64,000 nt of DNA. Origin: DAISIL01 sp036822015. GTDB lineage: Bacteria > Bacteroidota > Bacteroidia > Cytophagales > Bernardetiaceae. The notes under the pieces are model-generated. The model did no database searches and was not told the origin of the DNA. It worked only from the letters and a program-made list of their open reading frames with translations. How positions within the stretch are numbered: position 1 is the first letter of the stretch; the number at the start of each line of letters is the position of its first letter. Location: positions 7,074-71,073 of the forward strand of contig DAISIL010000009.1 of the NCBI GenBank assembly GCA_036822015.1. Reading direction: 5' to 3'. A program made the translations under genes and the position numbers. Below, piece by piece: positions 7,316-16,851 of this stretch.

Positions 7316-8701
7316 CTAACGATTGACGGGCGTAGGCTCAAAGAACCCTGGAATAGGGCTAGGCACGTTGGCGTTGGCGTTGATTTCGGATTGCGGAATC
7401 AAGCAACGCTGCGGCAACTGCGACCCCGTAACGGGCGGGATGTTGAGCAAGTTTTTGGTGCGGCGCACGTCATTGAAGACCTCAATTTGTCCAGCCAGTG
7501 AGACGTACTTCTCTTCGACGATCTCTTTGAGTAGCGACTGATCGCCATCAAAGGCGATACCTCCGGACTGAAAGTCAGCGGCCGTATAAGGATCGTAGGT
7601 CGTCCCAAACTTGGCAGCATGTGCAGCACGGACGGCGTTGAGGGCCTGCAAAGCGCCGGCGTTATCGCCTGTACGAGCCAATGCCTCGGCCAGGATCAGT
7701 TGTGTTTCTACGTAAGTGATGACCGGAAAGTCAGCCGTGCGTCCAAACATCCCCGCCGCCGAAGTATTGGGGGTGTAGTTGGGGGCAGCGGTATAGAAGA
7801 ACGCCAAACGCGCACTTTCGTCTGTTTTGGCGTTGCCTCGGTAGCGCGACGAAGCCGGATCGAGCATAGGTGCCATGTAGCTATCGCTGGCATCGAAGTA
7901 GTCCTGGCGGTCAAAGACGATGAAGGAATGATACAAGTTCATGTCCTGATTGTAGTTTCCGCCCGGAAACTTGATCGTCATATCTCCTGCCGGAGAGCTA
8001 ATGCCACTACGGGCAGCGGCAGCAGCAGCTGGGTAGTTGCCTACATGGAGAAAGTAACGCGCCTTGAGGCTCGATGCGGCAGCACGCCAGGCGGCGGCAT
8101 CACCATTGAAGTAGAAGTCGTTGTATCTGGCACCGCCTTCGTCGATGGTTCCACCTAAGCCTGAGCCAAAGTCAGTGATGGCTTCATCCAGTAGGGCTTG
8201 TACGCCAGCATAGACATCCGCCTGGGCATCAAAACGGGGGTCTTCGATCTCGGGGAAGCGGTTGGCTTCCGAGAAGGGAATATCTCCCCAGAGTGCCGTG
8301 GCTGTCCCGAAGAGCAAGCCTTTGTAAGTCAGCATGATGCCTCGGGTGATCCGGTTATCAAACTCGCCTGCGCGTTCGATGACGATGTCGGCTTGGTTGG
8401 TCGTGAAGGTATAGAACGAGTTCCAGTTGAAATCACCGGCACCGGTTACGTAGTTGTGATACGCGCTGTACTGGCGGTCTGCGCCCGTAAACTGACGTGT
8501 CCACATGGCAGAGCGTCGGGCAAAATCACCAGCGATGGCAGGGATACCCGAAACCAGGACACTGTTAGTGATCGTGGCCGTGGGGGCATCGGGTGCCTGG
8601 TTGGGAGAAAACTCAAAGTCATCTACGAGGTCTTCGCAGGCCGTCCCTCCCAAGAGCAAAAAGGCGAGAAGCAGGGCAAGAGAAAATTTATGTTTTATCA
8701 T
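7316..8701 (-). CDS. SusD/RagB-family outer-membrane nutrient-binding lipoprotein
   Basis: The 461-residue product has a lipoprotein signal peptide ending in LLLGGTAC, with the cysteine as lipid anchor, and then a TPR-rich SusD-like fold. Typical landmarks are TYKGLLFGTATALWGDIPFSEA in the first third and LILAEALARTGDNAGALQALNAVR followed by LKEIVEEKYVSLAGQIEVFNDVRRT near the C-terminus. SusD proteins form the lid over a SusC TonB-dependent channel and capture glycans or other large nutrients at the cell surface. The gene begins 24 nt after susC and ends at a strong terminator, so the operon holds only the pair, with no hydrolase to indicate a substrate. A TTG at 8710 is an alternative start; ATG at 8701 is preferred. 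Confidence 0.9.
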   Translation of the reverse strand: MIKHKFSLALLLAFLLLGGTACEDLVDDFEFSPNQAPDAPTATITNSVLVSGIPAIAGDFARRSAMWTRQFTGADRQYSAYHNYVTGAGDFNWNSFYTFTTNQADIVIERAGEFDNRITRGIMLTYKGLLFGTATALWGDIPFSEANRFPEIEDPRFDAQADVYAGVQALLDEAITDFGSGLGGTIDEGGARYNDFYFNGDAAAWRAAASSLKARYFLHVGNYPAAAAAARSGISSPAGDMTIKFPGGNYNQDMNLYHSFIVFDRQDYFDASDSYMAPMLDPASSRYRGNAKTDESARLAFFYTAAPNYTPNTSAAGMFGRTADFPVITYVETQLILAEALARTGDNAGALQALNAVRAAHAAKFGTTYDPYTAADFQSGGIAFDGDQSLLKEIVEEKYVSLAGQIEVFNDVRRTKNLLNIPPVTGSQLPQRCLIPQSEINANANVPSPIPGFFEPTPVNR

Positions 8702-8725
8702 GGTTCTCAAAGTTTGGGGTGGTGT

Positions 8726-11700
8726 TTAGTAAGTCAGGCTAAGCGTGAAGATGAAAGAGCGCGTAGCGGGGTTTTGGAAGTAATCCAAACCAAAACCGTT
8801 GCTGGGCCCACCGGCACCGGCAAGGTTGGAATCGGGGTCGATGCCCGTGTAGTTGGTCCAGAGTGCCAGGTTGCGTCCCGTGAAGGAGATGCTAGCACTT
8901 TGAAGTTTGGTTTTGTCGCGGAAAGCCTGTGAGTTAAGGGTATAGCTCAAGGTGAGTTCACGGAGACGTACCCAGGTAGCATCTTCGATGAAGTTTTCGG
9001 TTGGGCCCGTAAATCCACTACCCGGGCCGGCAACGTACCACCACTGATCGACAAAGACATCACCACCACCAAAGTTGTCGATGCGTCCACGGACAGTGTA
9101 GCTGCCGTCAGCATTTTGGGTGTAGGGATATTCCTCGGCTACCGTCGCACCAAACCAGGTGCGGAGGCTGTTGGCTTGATCGGAGGAGAGCGTCGTGAAT
9201 GTTCCCGTATCTCCCGAACGGCCAAAGTAAGCCAAAGCACCACGAGTACCGTTCCACATATCCATCCCTACGCTCATATCAAACAAGACGTTGAGAGAAA
9301 GCCCTTTGTAGCTGAACAAACTACCAACACCCGAGCGGAAAGTTGGGTTGGGGTCGCCGATCACGCCTTCTTCGGCGGCCTGGAAGGGAAATCCAAACTC
9401 ATCCAAAGCCAAAGAACCATCATCGTTGCGCTCCCACTTAGAGCCAAAGAGTACGCCCAACTGCTCACCCACAACGGCATAAGAACCACCATCGGTGAAG
9501 CCACCCAGGAAGAGGGCATTGGTACCGGCCAGGTTAGTTACTTCATTGACGTTGCGTGTCCAGTTGCCGTAGAGGTTCCAGGTGAAGTCGCCGAGCTTGA
9601 GGACATCAGCACTTAATTCGATCTCGAGACCCTGGTTTTTCATCGTAGCTGCGTTGCGTACCTGGCTGGTAAAGCCCGACGATCCGGCAATGGCTACGGG
9701 CAGGATGGCATCCTGGATTTCGTTTTGGTAGTAGGTAGCCGAGAACGAGATGCGGTCTTTGAGGAAACGCAAATCGGTACCGATCTCAAATTCAGTTTTG
9801 CGCTCAGGGGCAATGGTGTTGTTACCGGCATCGGGGCTTTGGTAGAAACCACCACCATACGCACCTGCATCTACGGCACCACCCCAGCCACCGTCGTTAC
9901 CGGCCGTGCCATAAACGATGAAGTTGGTGCGGGTCAGGTAGGGATCGGGAGCCGTACCCACTTGCCCGAAGGAAGCGCGTAGCTTACCAAAGCTAAAGGC
10001 ATCGCTTTCAGGCAATACCTGCGTAAACTGCCAGGCTACCTCTGCCGAGGGATAGAAGAAGCCACTTTGTGCATCACGTCCGAAGGTGGACCAGATGTCG
10101 TAGCGTCCCGTCAATTTGACAAAAACCATATCGCGGAAAGCAAAATCAGTAGAACCAAAATACCCTACGCTGCGGATGGTCTGCTCCGAGTTGCCGGCCA
10201 ACTGGTTGAGTGATTCGGCGTTGCCGAGCTGGGGCGGCGAAAGGGGGTTGATGAAGTTACGCGCAGTGGCGTTGTGCTGCTTGAATCCTCGGTGGTTGTA
10301 GTTGGCACCAAGCATACCGACAAAGCTGAGGTCGGAGGTCAAGTCAAAGCTAGCTCGGGCGATGAGGTCTGCGTTTACCTGGCGCTGCGTGATGGTCTGT
10401 TCGGTGAATACCCCTCCTTGGCTAGAGCCAGCCGAAAGCGGCGGGAAGAAGTCCTTGCGAAGGTCTGCATATACGTCCGCGCCTACACGTCCGATGATGT
10501 TCAACCAGGGCGTAGGATCAACGACGAGTTCGAGCTTACCGATGAAGCGATCTACCTCCGTGGTACTGCGGATGTTTTCCATCATCCAGAGCGGGTTATC
10601 GTAGATAGAGTTCACGTTGGCCCCTAAGGGGTTGCGATAGGCACGCTGACGATTGGCAAAAGCCAGGCCTTGGGCATTGACATACGTTCCCTCATAGCCG
10701 CTCATATCGAAGTCAGGGGCATTGCGCAAGCCACCCAAAAAGAGTCCGCTGAGGTTGGATCCCATCTGGATACGATCCGAAGTTGTGCGGGTATAGCCCA
10801 TGTTGCTGTTGAGGGTAACTTTGTCGCTCAGGTAGCGGCTTAGGTTGGCGCGTCCGGTGGTACGGCGGAAGGTACTGTTGGTCTTGATGATACCATCCTG
10901 ATCCAGGTCAGAGAAACTGACGTAGAAGCTGCCTTTTTCGTCGCCGCCACTCACGGAAACGGCGTTGTTCCAGGTTACACCCGTCTTGAAGAGGTCTTCG
11001 TGGGGGTTGTAGATTTGGCGGGAGTTCTTGCCGCCGTTCATGTTGTCGGGTGTTCCGTTCGGGATAGCAAAATAACGCTGACCGTTATTGGCATCGAAGT
11101 AACCGGCATAGCCAGGGGCATTGGGATCACTGATGACCTGATCGGCTCCTCCGGGACGATCCGCGATGCGGTCTCCCCAGGAAAAGGGAGAAGTACGGTT
11201 GAAGAGTTGGTTCAAGCCTTGTCCACCTACGGTCTGGAGATCAACTTCTTTGTTGATGCGATCCAGGGAAAGCGACGAACGCACATTGACGGAGAAGCTC
11301 TTGCGTCCTGCCCGTCCTTTTTTGGTCGTGATGATGATTACGCCGTTGGCGGCACGTGCGCCCCAAAGAGCGGCGGCAGAAGCACCTTTAAGGACCTCCA
11401 TCGACTCGATGTCGTTGGGGTTGATGTCGTTCAGACGCGACTGCTGCGTAACGCCCCCGCCGCTACCGACGTAGTTGGAGCCAGCACCGGAGATGTTATC
11501 GTTAAACATCGGCACACCATCAACGACAATCAAGGGCTGAAGATCACCCGTGATCGTACTAGCACCACGAATCTGGATGCGTGAACCCGCTCCAGGATCA
11601 CCTGAAGCCTGTACGATATTGATTCCTGATAGCTTACCAGCCATACTGTTGATGAGACCTGGCTCTCCCGATTGCACCAACTCTACGCCACCTACGTTGG

Positions 11701-12067
11701 AGGACGAACTGGCACTGCGGTCGCGGTCTTCTTCAAAACCCAAAGCCGTGATAACTACTTCATCGGTGCGCTTGATGTTCTCTGACATCGTTACGTCGAT
11801 GGTAGTCATATCACCAATTTCGACTTCTTTGGATGCCATACCCACAAAACGGAAGACAAGTACTGTTTGTCCGCCCGCAATCTTGATGGTGTATTTGCCT
11901 TCAAAGTCCGTTTGGGTACCCGTCAGGGTACCTTTCACTTGTACCGATACGCCGGGCAAAGGTTCGCCTGCGTCGTCGGTTACTGTACCGGAGATGGTCT
12001 TCTGCGCCCATGCAGAGAAGCTGATAAGCAACCCTAATATGAGCGAAAGTCCGAATCGCTTTTTCAT
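8726..12067 (-). CDS. SusC/RagA-family TonB-linked outer-membrane transporter
   Basis: This 1113-residue protein imports nutrients across the outer membrane using TonB energy. In order it has a signal peptide ending SAWAQ near residue 22, a carboxypeptidase-regulatory-like domain (TISGTVTDDAGEPLPGVSV to about residue 95), a short TonB-box-like stretch (DEVVITALGF), a plug domain with LIVVDGVPMFND and VLKGASAAALWGARAANGVIIITTKKG, and a 22-strand barrel ending in an aromatic residue (FIFTLSLTY). It is followed by its SusD partner. The long divergent spacer upstream carries a candidate promoter and a large inverted repeat. Confidence 0.95.
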   Translation of the reverse strand: MKKRFGLSLILGLLISFSAWAQKTISGTVTDDAGEPLPGVSVQVKGTLTGTQTDFEGKYTIKIAGGQTVLVFRFVGMASKEVEIGDMTTIDVTMSENIKRTDEVVITALGFEEDRDRSASSSSNVGGVELVQSGEPGLINSMAGKLSGINIVQASGDPGAGSRIQIRGASTITGDLQPLIVVDGVPMFNDNISGAGSNYVGSGGGVTQQSRLNDINPNDIESMEVLKGASAAALWGARAANGVIIITTKKGRAGRKSFSVNVRSSLSLDRINKEVDLQTVGGQGLNQLFNRTSPFSWGDRIADRPGGADQVISDPNAPGYAGYFDANNGQRYFAIPNGTPDNMNGGKNSRQIYNPHEDLFKTGVTWNNAVSVSGGDEKGSFYVSFSDLDQDGIIKTNSTFRRTTGRANLSRYLSDKVTLNSNMGYTRTTSDRIQMGSNLSGLFLGGLRNAPDFDMSGYEGTYVNAQGLAFANRQRAYRNPLGANVNSIYDNPLWMMENIRSTTEVDRFIGKLELVVDPTPWLNIIGRVGADVYADLRKDFFPPLSAGSSQGGVFTEQTITQRQVNADLIARASFDLTSDLSFVGMLGANYNHRGFKQHNATARNFINPLSPPQLGNAESLNQLAGNSEQTIRSVGYFGSTDFAFRDMVFVKLTGRYDIWSTFGRDAQSGFFYPSAEVAWQFTQVLPESDAFSFGKLRASFGQVGTAPDPYLTRTNFIVYGTAGNDGGWGGAVDAGAYGGGFYQSPDAGNNTIAPERKTEFEIGTDLRFLKDRISFSATYYQNEIQDAILPVAIAGSSGFTSQVRNAATMKNQGLEIELSADVLKLGDFTWNLYGNWTRNVNEVTNLAGTNALFLGGFTDGGSYAVVGEQLGVLFGSKWERNDDGSLALDEFGFPFQAAEEGVIGDPNPTFRSGVGSLFSYKGLSLNVLFDMSVGMDMWNGTRGALAYFGRSGDTGTFTTLSSDQANSLRTWFGATVAEEYPYTQNADGSYTVRGRIDNFGGGDVFVDQWWYVAGPGSGFTGPTENFIEDATWVRLRELTLSYTLNSQAFRDKTKLQSASISFTGRNLALWTNYTGIDPDSNLAGAGGPSNGFGLDYFQNPATRSFIFTLSLTY

Positions 12068-12121
12068 AAACGTTTAGATTAGTGGATAAAATTAAGTTAA
12101 AGTAATCTGCCAAATGCAGCC

Positions 12122-12154
12122 GCAAAGTAAGGCTTTTGGTAACAAAGACAAAAA
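12122..12154 (-). promoter_or_regulatory. Candidate susC promoter (TTTTTG-N18-TTACTTTGC)
   Basis: On the minus strand TTTTTG (12149-12154) lies 18 nt from TTACTTTGC (12122-12130), a one-mismatch variant of TAnnTTTG. The expected 5' leader is about 50 nt. Confidence 0.45.
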
Positions 12155-12220
12155 TTGAGGTTAAGAAATAATGAAATTATTTTGTTGAGACGGCACACGA
12201 TGACTCAATAAAATACTGAC

Positions 12221-12256
12221 AAATAAACCCTTGACCAATCAAGGCTTTGTTTATTT
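12221..12256. repeat. Large inverted repeat in the susC/ugd spacer
   Basis: Outer arms AAATAAAC (12221-12228) and GTTTATTT (12249-12256), and inner arms CCTTGA (12229-12234) and TCAAGG (12239-12244), surround a CCAA loop with a 4-nt CTTT bulge on one side. It sits upstream of the candidate susC promoter and could be an operator or an RNA hairpin. Confidence 0.5.
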
Positions 12257-12449
12257 CCCAACCCACCAAATCTTCGTTGGCATACAGTAGCCCCAACGCA
12301 GGTTCTTTAACAAACGTTGCAAGAGATGTGAACGGAATGTAAACAAAGCCAACAAAGTTTAGCCGCCCCTACCAACTTTGTACTTTGGCGTTTTTGTGTG
12401 TATTTTGCCTGCTCAATTTATCTAATTCATCCCAAGAAAAAAATACTGT

Positions 12450-13775
12450 ATGAACATTGCTGTTGTTGGAACTGGTTATGTGGGGTTAGTAACGGGTACT
12501 TGTTTTGCCGAGACAGGTAACCAGGTGATCTGCGTTGATATTGATGCCCAAAAAGTAGCCCGTATGCAGGCGGGAGAAGTCCCGATCTACGAACCCGATT
12601 TGGATACGCTCTTTGAGCGCAACACCAAAGCCGGCCGCCTGCATTTCACTACCGATCTAGGCGAGGCTGTCCAAAAGTCCGAGATCATTTTTTTGGCTTT
12701 GCCCACACCTCCGGGTGCCGATGGCTCAGCTGATCTTTCTTTTGTTCTCCATGTCGCCGATCAGTTGGGGGATATGATTACGTCTTACAAAGTCGTCATC
12801 GACAAGTCCACGGTTCCTGTCGGGACGGCCGACCGGGTACACGCCCGCCTAGCCCAAAAACTCTCCGAAGACCTCTTCGATGTGGTCTCCAATCCTGAGT
12901 TTTTGCGGGAAGGCGTAGCCGTCGATGACTTCATGAAGCCTGACCGCGTCGTGATCGGGACACGCTCGGAGCGGGCCCAGATGGTACTCAAACGCCTCTA
13001 TTCGCCTTTCTTACGCCAGGGCAATCCCGTGATTTTCATGGATGAGCGTTCGGCCGAGATGACCAAATACGCCGCCAACGCCTACCTGGCTACCCGCATT
13101 TCGTTCATGAACGAGATCGCCAACCTCTGTGAGCGCACCGGTGCCAACGTCGATATGGTTCGGATGGGCATTGGCAGCGATACCCGTATCGGAAAGCGGT
13201 TTTTGTTTCCCGGCGTAGGCTACGGTGGTTCTTGCTTTCCCAAAGATGTACAAGCCCTGGCCAAAACAGCCAAAGAATACCAATACGACTTCAAGATACT
13301 CGAAGCCGTCATGGGCGTAAACCGCATCCAAAAACATATCCTGGTAGAAAAAATACAGGACAAACTAGGCAAAGACCTCACCGGAAAAACCATCGGCGTA
13401 TGGGGGCTAGCCTTCAAGCCCAACACCGACGACATCCGCGAAGCACCCGCCCTGACGATCATCGAAGGCCTCCTCGAAGCCGGTGCAGCCATCAAAGCCT
13501 TTGACCCAGAGGCGATGCCCAACGTAGCCAAGCTCCTCGGCGACCGCATTACGTTCACCAAAGACCCCTACGAAGCCGTCGTCGAAGCCGATGCCCTGGC
13601 CATCGTAACGGAGTGGAGTGTGTTTCGGACACCCAGCTTTGAAATCCTCCAAAAACTCATGCGCCAGCATTACATCTTCGATGGACGAAACCTTTACGAC
13701 ATCGAACACCTCCGAGAAATCGGCGCGTTTTATTACGAGAGCATCGGACGGCCGACCTTTGATCCCCAGGCATGA
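12450..13775 (+). CDS. ugd: UDP-glucose 6-dehydrogenase
   Basis: This 441-residue enzyme oxidises UDP-glucose twice with NAD+ to UDP-glucuronate for polysaccharide synthesis. The NAD-binding GTGYVGLVTGTCFAETG opens the protein. The catalytic cysteine is in GVGYGGSCFPKD near residue 260. The C-terminal UDP-binding domain has GKTIGVWGLAFKPNTDDIREAPA. Its stop overlaps the dapB start as ATGA, so the two are probably translated together, although their pathways are unrelated. Confidence 0.95.
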   Translation: MNIAVVGTGYVGLVTGTCFAETGNQVICVDIDAQKVARMQAGEVPIYEPDLDTLFERNTKAGRLHFTTDLGEAVQKSEIIFLALPTPPGADGSADLSFVLHVADQLGDMITSYKVVIDKSTVPVGTADRVHARLAQKLSEDLFDVVSNPEFLREGVAVDDFMKPDRVVIGTRSERAQMVLKRLYSPFLRQGNPVIFMDERSAEMTKYAANAYLATRISFMNEIANLCERTGANVDMVRMGIGSDTRIGKRFLFPGVGYGGSCFPKDVQALAKTAKEYQYDFKILEAVMGVNRIQKHILVEKIQDKLGKDLTGKTIGVWGLAFKPNTDDIREAPALTIIEGLLEAGAAIKAFDPEAMPNVAKLLGDRITFTKDPYEAVVEADALAIVTEWSVFRTPSFEILQKLMRQHYIFDGRNLYDIEHLREIGAFYYESIGRPTFDPQA

Positions 13776-14494
13776 AGATCGGAATTTGTGGATACGGGCG
13801 TATGGGGAAACTCATCGCCCGCCTAGCCGAAGAACGCCAACACCAGATCGTACATATCTGCGACCTACCCACGGATACCATCGCTGATGCCGATCTCTAC
13901 ATCGACTTCTCAACAGCCGAAGCCCTAGCCCAACGCCTGCCCGAGTTTTGTGAACGCCAAATCCCCCTTGTCATCGGCACGACAGGATGGTACGACGAGC
14001 GCGAAGCCTACGCTGCCCTTTTCCAGAAGCACCAAAACAAGGGCATTTGGAGCGGTAACTTTTCTTTGGGTGTGATCTTGTTTTGGGAGATTGTCGCTCG
14101 GGCGGCCGCACAGATGGCTCCTTTTGCCGAGCAGTACGAACCCATGATCCATGAGTGGCACCACAACCGAAAGCTAGATGCCCCTTCGGGGACAGCCCTC
14201 CAGACAGCCCAGCACCTGCTCCAGCACTTTCCCTCCAAAACACGTGTCGTTACCGAAACGCTCCAACGCCCCCTGGCCCCCGAGGAACTACACGTCTCCT
14301 CCACCCGTGGCGGGCAAATCCCAGGGACACACAGCGTGATCTTCGATAGCCTCTTCGATAGCCTCGAAATCCGGCATACAGCCCGAAACCGAGAAGGCTT
14401 TGCGCTGGGAGCCATCCTGGCCGCCGAAAAATTAGCGGGACTACCGGTGGGCTTATACGCCTTTGCTGATGTTTTTTTTACTGACCAGACCTAA
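13772..14494 (+). CDS. dapB: 4-hydroxy-tetrahydrodipicolinate reductase
   Basis: This 240-residue NAD(P)H-dependent reductase acts in the diaminopimelate/lysine pathway. The nucleotide-binding GYGRMGK is at residues 7-13, IDFSTAEA follows, GTTGW is intact, and the catalytic segment EWHHNRKLDAPSGTA, with the His-His pair and the Lys, is present. The C-terminal EIRHTARNREGFALGA is typical. It overlaps ugd by 4 nt and ends 8 nt before holB, making a ugd-dapB-holB operon. Confidence 0.96.
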   Translation: MKIGICGYGRMGKLIARLAEERQHQIVHICDLPTDTIADADLYIDFSTAEALAQRLPEFCERQIPLVIGTTGWYDEREAYAALFQKHQNKGIWSGNFSLGVILFWEIVARAAAQMAPFAEQYEPMIHEWHHNRKLDAPSGTALQTAQHLLQHFPSKTRVVTETLQRPLAPEELHVSSTRGGQIPGTHSVIFDSLFDSLEIRHTARNREGFALGAILAAEKLAGLPVGLYAFADVFFTDQT

Positions 14495-14502
14495 ACCCAC
14501 CC

Positions 14503-15612
14503 ATGCAATTTTCGGAGATCGTCGGATTAGAGGGACTCAAACAAAGGCTCATCGACGCATTTTTGCGCGGGCAGGTTGCCCACGCCCTCTTGCTTTCCGG
14601 GAATGAGGGCGGCGGTGCTTTGGCCATAGCGCGTGCCTATGCCACCCTGCTCACCTGCCAACGCCCGGGGCCCGAGGGTGCCTGTGGTGCTTGTCCGGCT
14701 TGCGCCCAAAACCGCAAACTCGTCCACCCCGACGTGCATTATGTCTTCCCACTGACGGCCCAGGACAAACAGCGTGAGCTTAACCTCAAGACCTGGCGGA
14801 CATTCCTGCAAGAAAACCCTTATCCCACGCGCAACGCCTGGGCTGCCGCTCTCACCGCCGACAACAAAGGCCTCAACATATCCGTCGCCGAAAGCCGGCA
14901 GATCATCCGACACCTGGTCTTGAAAGCCTACATGGGCCCCTACAAAGTCCTCCTGATCTGGCTTCCCGAGTACATGAACAGTGCGGCGGCCAATGCGCTG
15001 CTCAAAATTTTGGAAGAGCCACCCGAAAAAACCGTCTTTTTGCTCGTCAGTGAAGCCCCCGATCAACTCCTACCCACGATCCTCTCCCGTTGCCAACCCC
15101 TGCGTGTCCCTGATTTTAGCGAAGCTGAAGTTGCCCGCTTTTTGGTCATCTATGCCGATGCTGACCCCGCCAAAGCCCAACAAGCCGCTGCCCTATCCGA
15201 AGGCAGCCTGTCCGAGGCCCTTCGGGTGGTGAACCAGATACAAGGCGATCACCAGGCGTGGTTTGTTGAGTGGATGCGCGTTTGTTTCAAACACGACTAC
15301 ACAGAGATGGTGCGCCTAACGGATGAGTTTCAGAAAATGACCAAAGCCTCCCAACGCGGACTGATGCGTTATGCCTCCACGATGTTTAGGGAGGCACTGG
15401 TTTGGAAACTCACCGATGGGGCCATCAACCGCCTGACCGAAGATGTCGCCGACTTTGTCCAAAAGTTTGCCCAGGTCATCCATCTCCAAAACATCGACGC
15501 TTTGCATCAAGAAACCGAAAACGCCATGTTTTATTTGGATCGCAACGCCAATACCAAAATTTTGTTCCTCAATTTGTCCATCCGACTAGCCAAACGCTTG
15601 CGCCCTCAATAA
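14503..15612 (+). CDS. holB: DNA polymerase III delta-prime subunit
   Basis: This 369-residue AAA+-like clamp-loader subunit helps open the beta clamp for loading on DNA. The opening VGLEGLKQRL and VAHALLLSGNEGGGALAIARAYA match the family. The Walker A lysine is absent (GNEGGGAL), as is usual for delta-prime, which does not hydrolyse ATP. CGACPAC near residue 66 belongs to the zinc module. NALLKILEEPPEKTVFLLVSE and LPTILSRCQPLRV, the sensor and arginine-finger region, are intact. It is the last gene of the ugd-dapB-holB run. Confidence 0.9.
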   Translation: MQFSEIVGLEGLKQRLIDAFLRGQVAHALLLSGNEGGGALAIARAYATLLTCQRPGPEGACGACPACAQNRKLVHPDVHYVFPLTAQDKQRELNLKTWRTFLQENPYPTRNAWAAALTADNKGLNISVAESRQIIRHLVLKAYMGPYKVLLIWLPEYMNSAAANALLKILEEPPEKTVFLLVSEAPDQLLPTILSRCQPLRVPDFSEAEVARFLVIYADADPAKAQQAAALSEGSLSEALRVVNQIQGDHQAWFVEWMRVCFKHDYTEMVRLTDEFQKMTKASQRGLMRYASTMFREALVWKLTDGAINRLTEDVADFVQKFAQVIHLQNIDALHQETENAMFYLDRNANTKILFLNLSIRLAKRLRPQ

Positions 15613-15708
15613 ATCGCTCAACAAAAAAAGAGATATTCCCCCAAAACAAAAAACAAATCTACACCGTTACGGATTTGCATTATACGTCATCCATCAAAAG
15701 AAAGCATT

Positions 15709-15930
15709 ATGTACTGGACACTAGAGTTGGCTTCGTATCTCGAAGATGCCCCCTGGCCGGCCACCAAAGACGAACTCATTGATTACTCCCAGCGCACGGG
15801 CGCACCCATGGAGGTCATCGAAAACCTTCAAATGCTCGAAGATGACGGGGCCCCCTACGAAAGCATCGAGGAAATCTGGCCAGACTACCCGACCAAAGAG
15901 GATTTTCTCTTCAATGAGGAAGAGTACTAG
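15709..15930 (+). CDS. DUF2795-family small protein
   Basis: This 73-residue acidic protein begins MYWTLELASYLEDAPWPATKDELIDYSQRTG and ends in a negatively charged tail (KEDFLFNEEEY). The length and the segment LASYLEDAPWPATKDELIDYA-like pattern match DUF2795 proteins common in Bacteroidota; their function is unknown. It stands alone 96 nt after holB and is followed by a terminator. Confidence 0.8.
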   Translation: MYWTLELASYLEDAPWPATKDELIDYSQRTGAPMEVIENLQMLEDDGAPYESIEEIWPDYPTKEDFLFNEEEY

Positions 15931-15990
15931 ATACATCGCCACACAAGCAAACAGGTCGTCAGGACATAGCCCCCACAACGTCTTCTGCGT

Positions 15991-16014
15991 AACACCCTCA
16001 GGGGTGTTTTTTTT
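15991..16014 (+). terminator. Rho-independent terminator after the DUF2795 gene
   Basis: Arms AACACCC (15991-15997) and GGGTGTT (16002-16008) enclose a short loop and are followed by eight T residues (16007-16014). Confidence 0.8.
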
Positions 16015-16017
16015 CTT

Positions 16018-16779
16018 CTATTCCTCCTTCTCTTCTTGTTGGTAGCTGCGCATCAAGCGGTTAGAGAACATAAAGGCGTTCAGTTCGGCTACCTTCGTGT
16101 GGGCAATCTCCTGGTTGTTACCCTCCCAGACTTTGTGTCCCTGATGCAAGAACATCACCCGTTCACCGATCTCCATGACGGAGTTCATGTCGTGCGTTAC
16201 GACGACAGTAGTCGTTTGATACTCATGGGTGATCTCCTGGACGAGTTGGTCGATGAGGGTAGCCGTCATGGGGTCTAATCCCGAGTTGGGTTCGTCCACA
16301 AAAAGATACTCGGAGTTTAGGACAATGGCTCGGGCGATACCCACGCGCTTCTGCATCCCACCGCTGATCTCGGAGGGCATCAGGTGTCCGGCATGGGATA
16401 GCCCCACGCGATCAAGGCAGAAAGCAACCCGCTTGTCCTTTTCGGCTTTGGTTTGTGTGGTGAGCATATCGAGGGGGAAGCGGATATTTTCGATGACCGT
16501 TTTGGAATCAAAGAGCGCGCTCCCCTGGAAGAGCATTCCGATCTTGCGGCGCAACTCGCGTTGTTCTTTTTGTTCGAGGCGGTAGAAGTCTTGTCCATCG
16601 TAGCGCACCGTCCCGCTATCCGGGGTAATCAATCCAACGATAATTTTGAGGAGCACACTTTTGCCCGTGCCGCTGGCTCCAATGATGAGATTGGTTTTGC
16701 CCTTCTCGAATGTACCGCTGATTCCTTTGAGTACTTCGTTTTTGCCAAAAGACTTTCGGATACTGGATATTTCGATCAT
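16018..16779 (-). CDS. MlaF-like ABC transporter ATP-binding protein
   Basis: This 253-residue cytosolic ATPase has Walker A GASGTGKS near residue 35, a Q-loop in GMLFQGSALFDS, the signature LMPSEISGGMQKRVGIARA, Walker B YLFVDEPNSGLDP and the switch histidine in VVTHDM. The SALFDSKTV and PSEISGGM stretches are characteristic of MlaF/Ttg2A-type ATPases that drive phospholipid transport with MlaE and an MCE protein. Neither partner is adjacent; the gene upstream on the strand encodes a nuclease-domain membrane protein. ATG at 16779 is preferred over GTG at 16785 because a perfect -7 box ends at 16785, which also predicts an almost leaderless mRNA. Confidence 0.88.
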   Translation of the reverse strand: MIEISSIRKSFGKNEVLKGISGTFEKGKTNLIIGASGTGKSVLLKIIVGLITPDSGTVRYDGQDFYRLEQKEQRELRRKIGMLFQGSALFDSKTVIENIRFPLDMLTTQTKAEKDKRVAFCLDRVGLSHAGHLMPSEISGGMQKRVGIARAIVLNSEYLFVDEPNSGLDPMTATLIDQLVQEITHEYQTTTVVVTHDMNSVMEIGERVMFLHQGHKVWEGNNQEIAHTKVAELNAFMFSNRLMRSYQQEEKEE

Positions 16780-16784
16780 AACCA

Positions 16785-16792
16785 CAAAGATA
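16785..16792 (-). promoter_or_regulatory. -7 promoter box of the MlaF-like gene (TATCTTTG)
   Basis: A perfect TAnnTTTG on the minus strand lies only 5 nt before the ATG, so the transcript is predicted to be leaderless or nearly so. No clear -33 element was seen. Confidence 0.5.
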
Positions 16793-16851
16793 GATTAAAC
16801 TTGAACAAACGCTTCTCCCTCAAGCCAAAGTACCGAGATGGCCAGCCAGTA

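Larger units (their letters stand above)
12068..12449. other. Divergent intergenic spacer between susC and ugd (382 nt)
   Basis: No ORF or RNA gene was recognised. It contains the candidate susC promoter (12122-12154), a large inverted repeat (12221-12256) and opposed copies of CAAAGTT (12353-12359) and AACTTTG (12374-12380), which could be part of a ugd control region. No clear consensus promoter for ugd was found; GTACTTTGG at 12381-12389 is a near match. Confidence 0.6.

Noticed and set aside
12381..12389. GTACTTTGG as the ugd promoter
   Set aside because: It is one base short of TAnnTTTG, has no good -33 partner, and is about 60 nt before the ATG; evidence is too weak to annotate.
14340..14363. 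A perfect 12-bp tandem repeat (TCTTCGATAGCC twice) in dapB
   Set aside because: The encoded segment aligns with the normal family sequence without an insertion, so it is a coincidence of codon choice.
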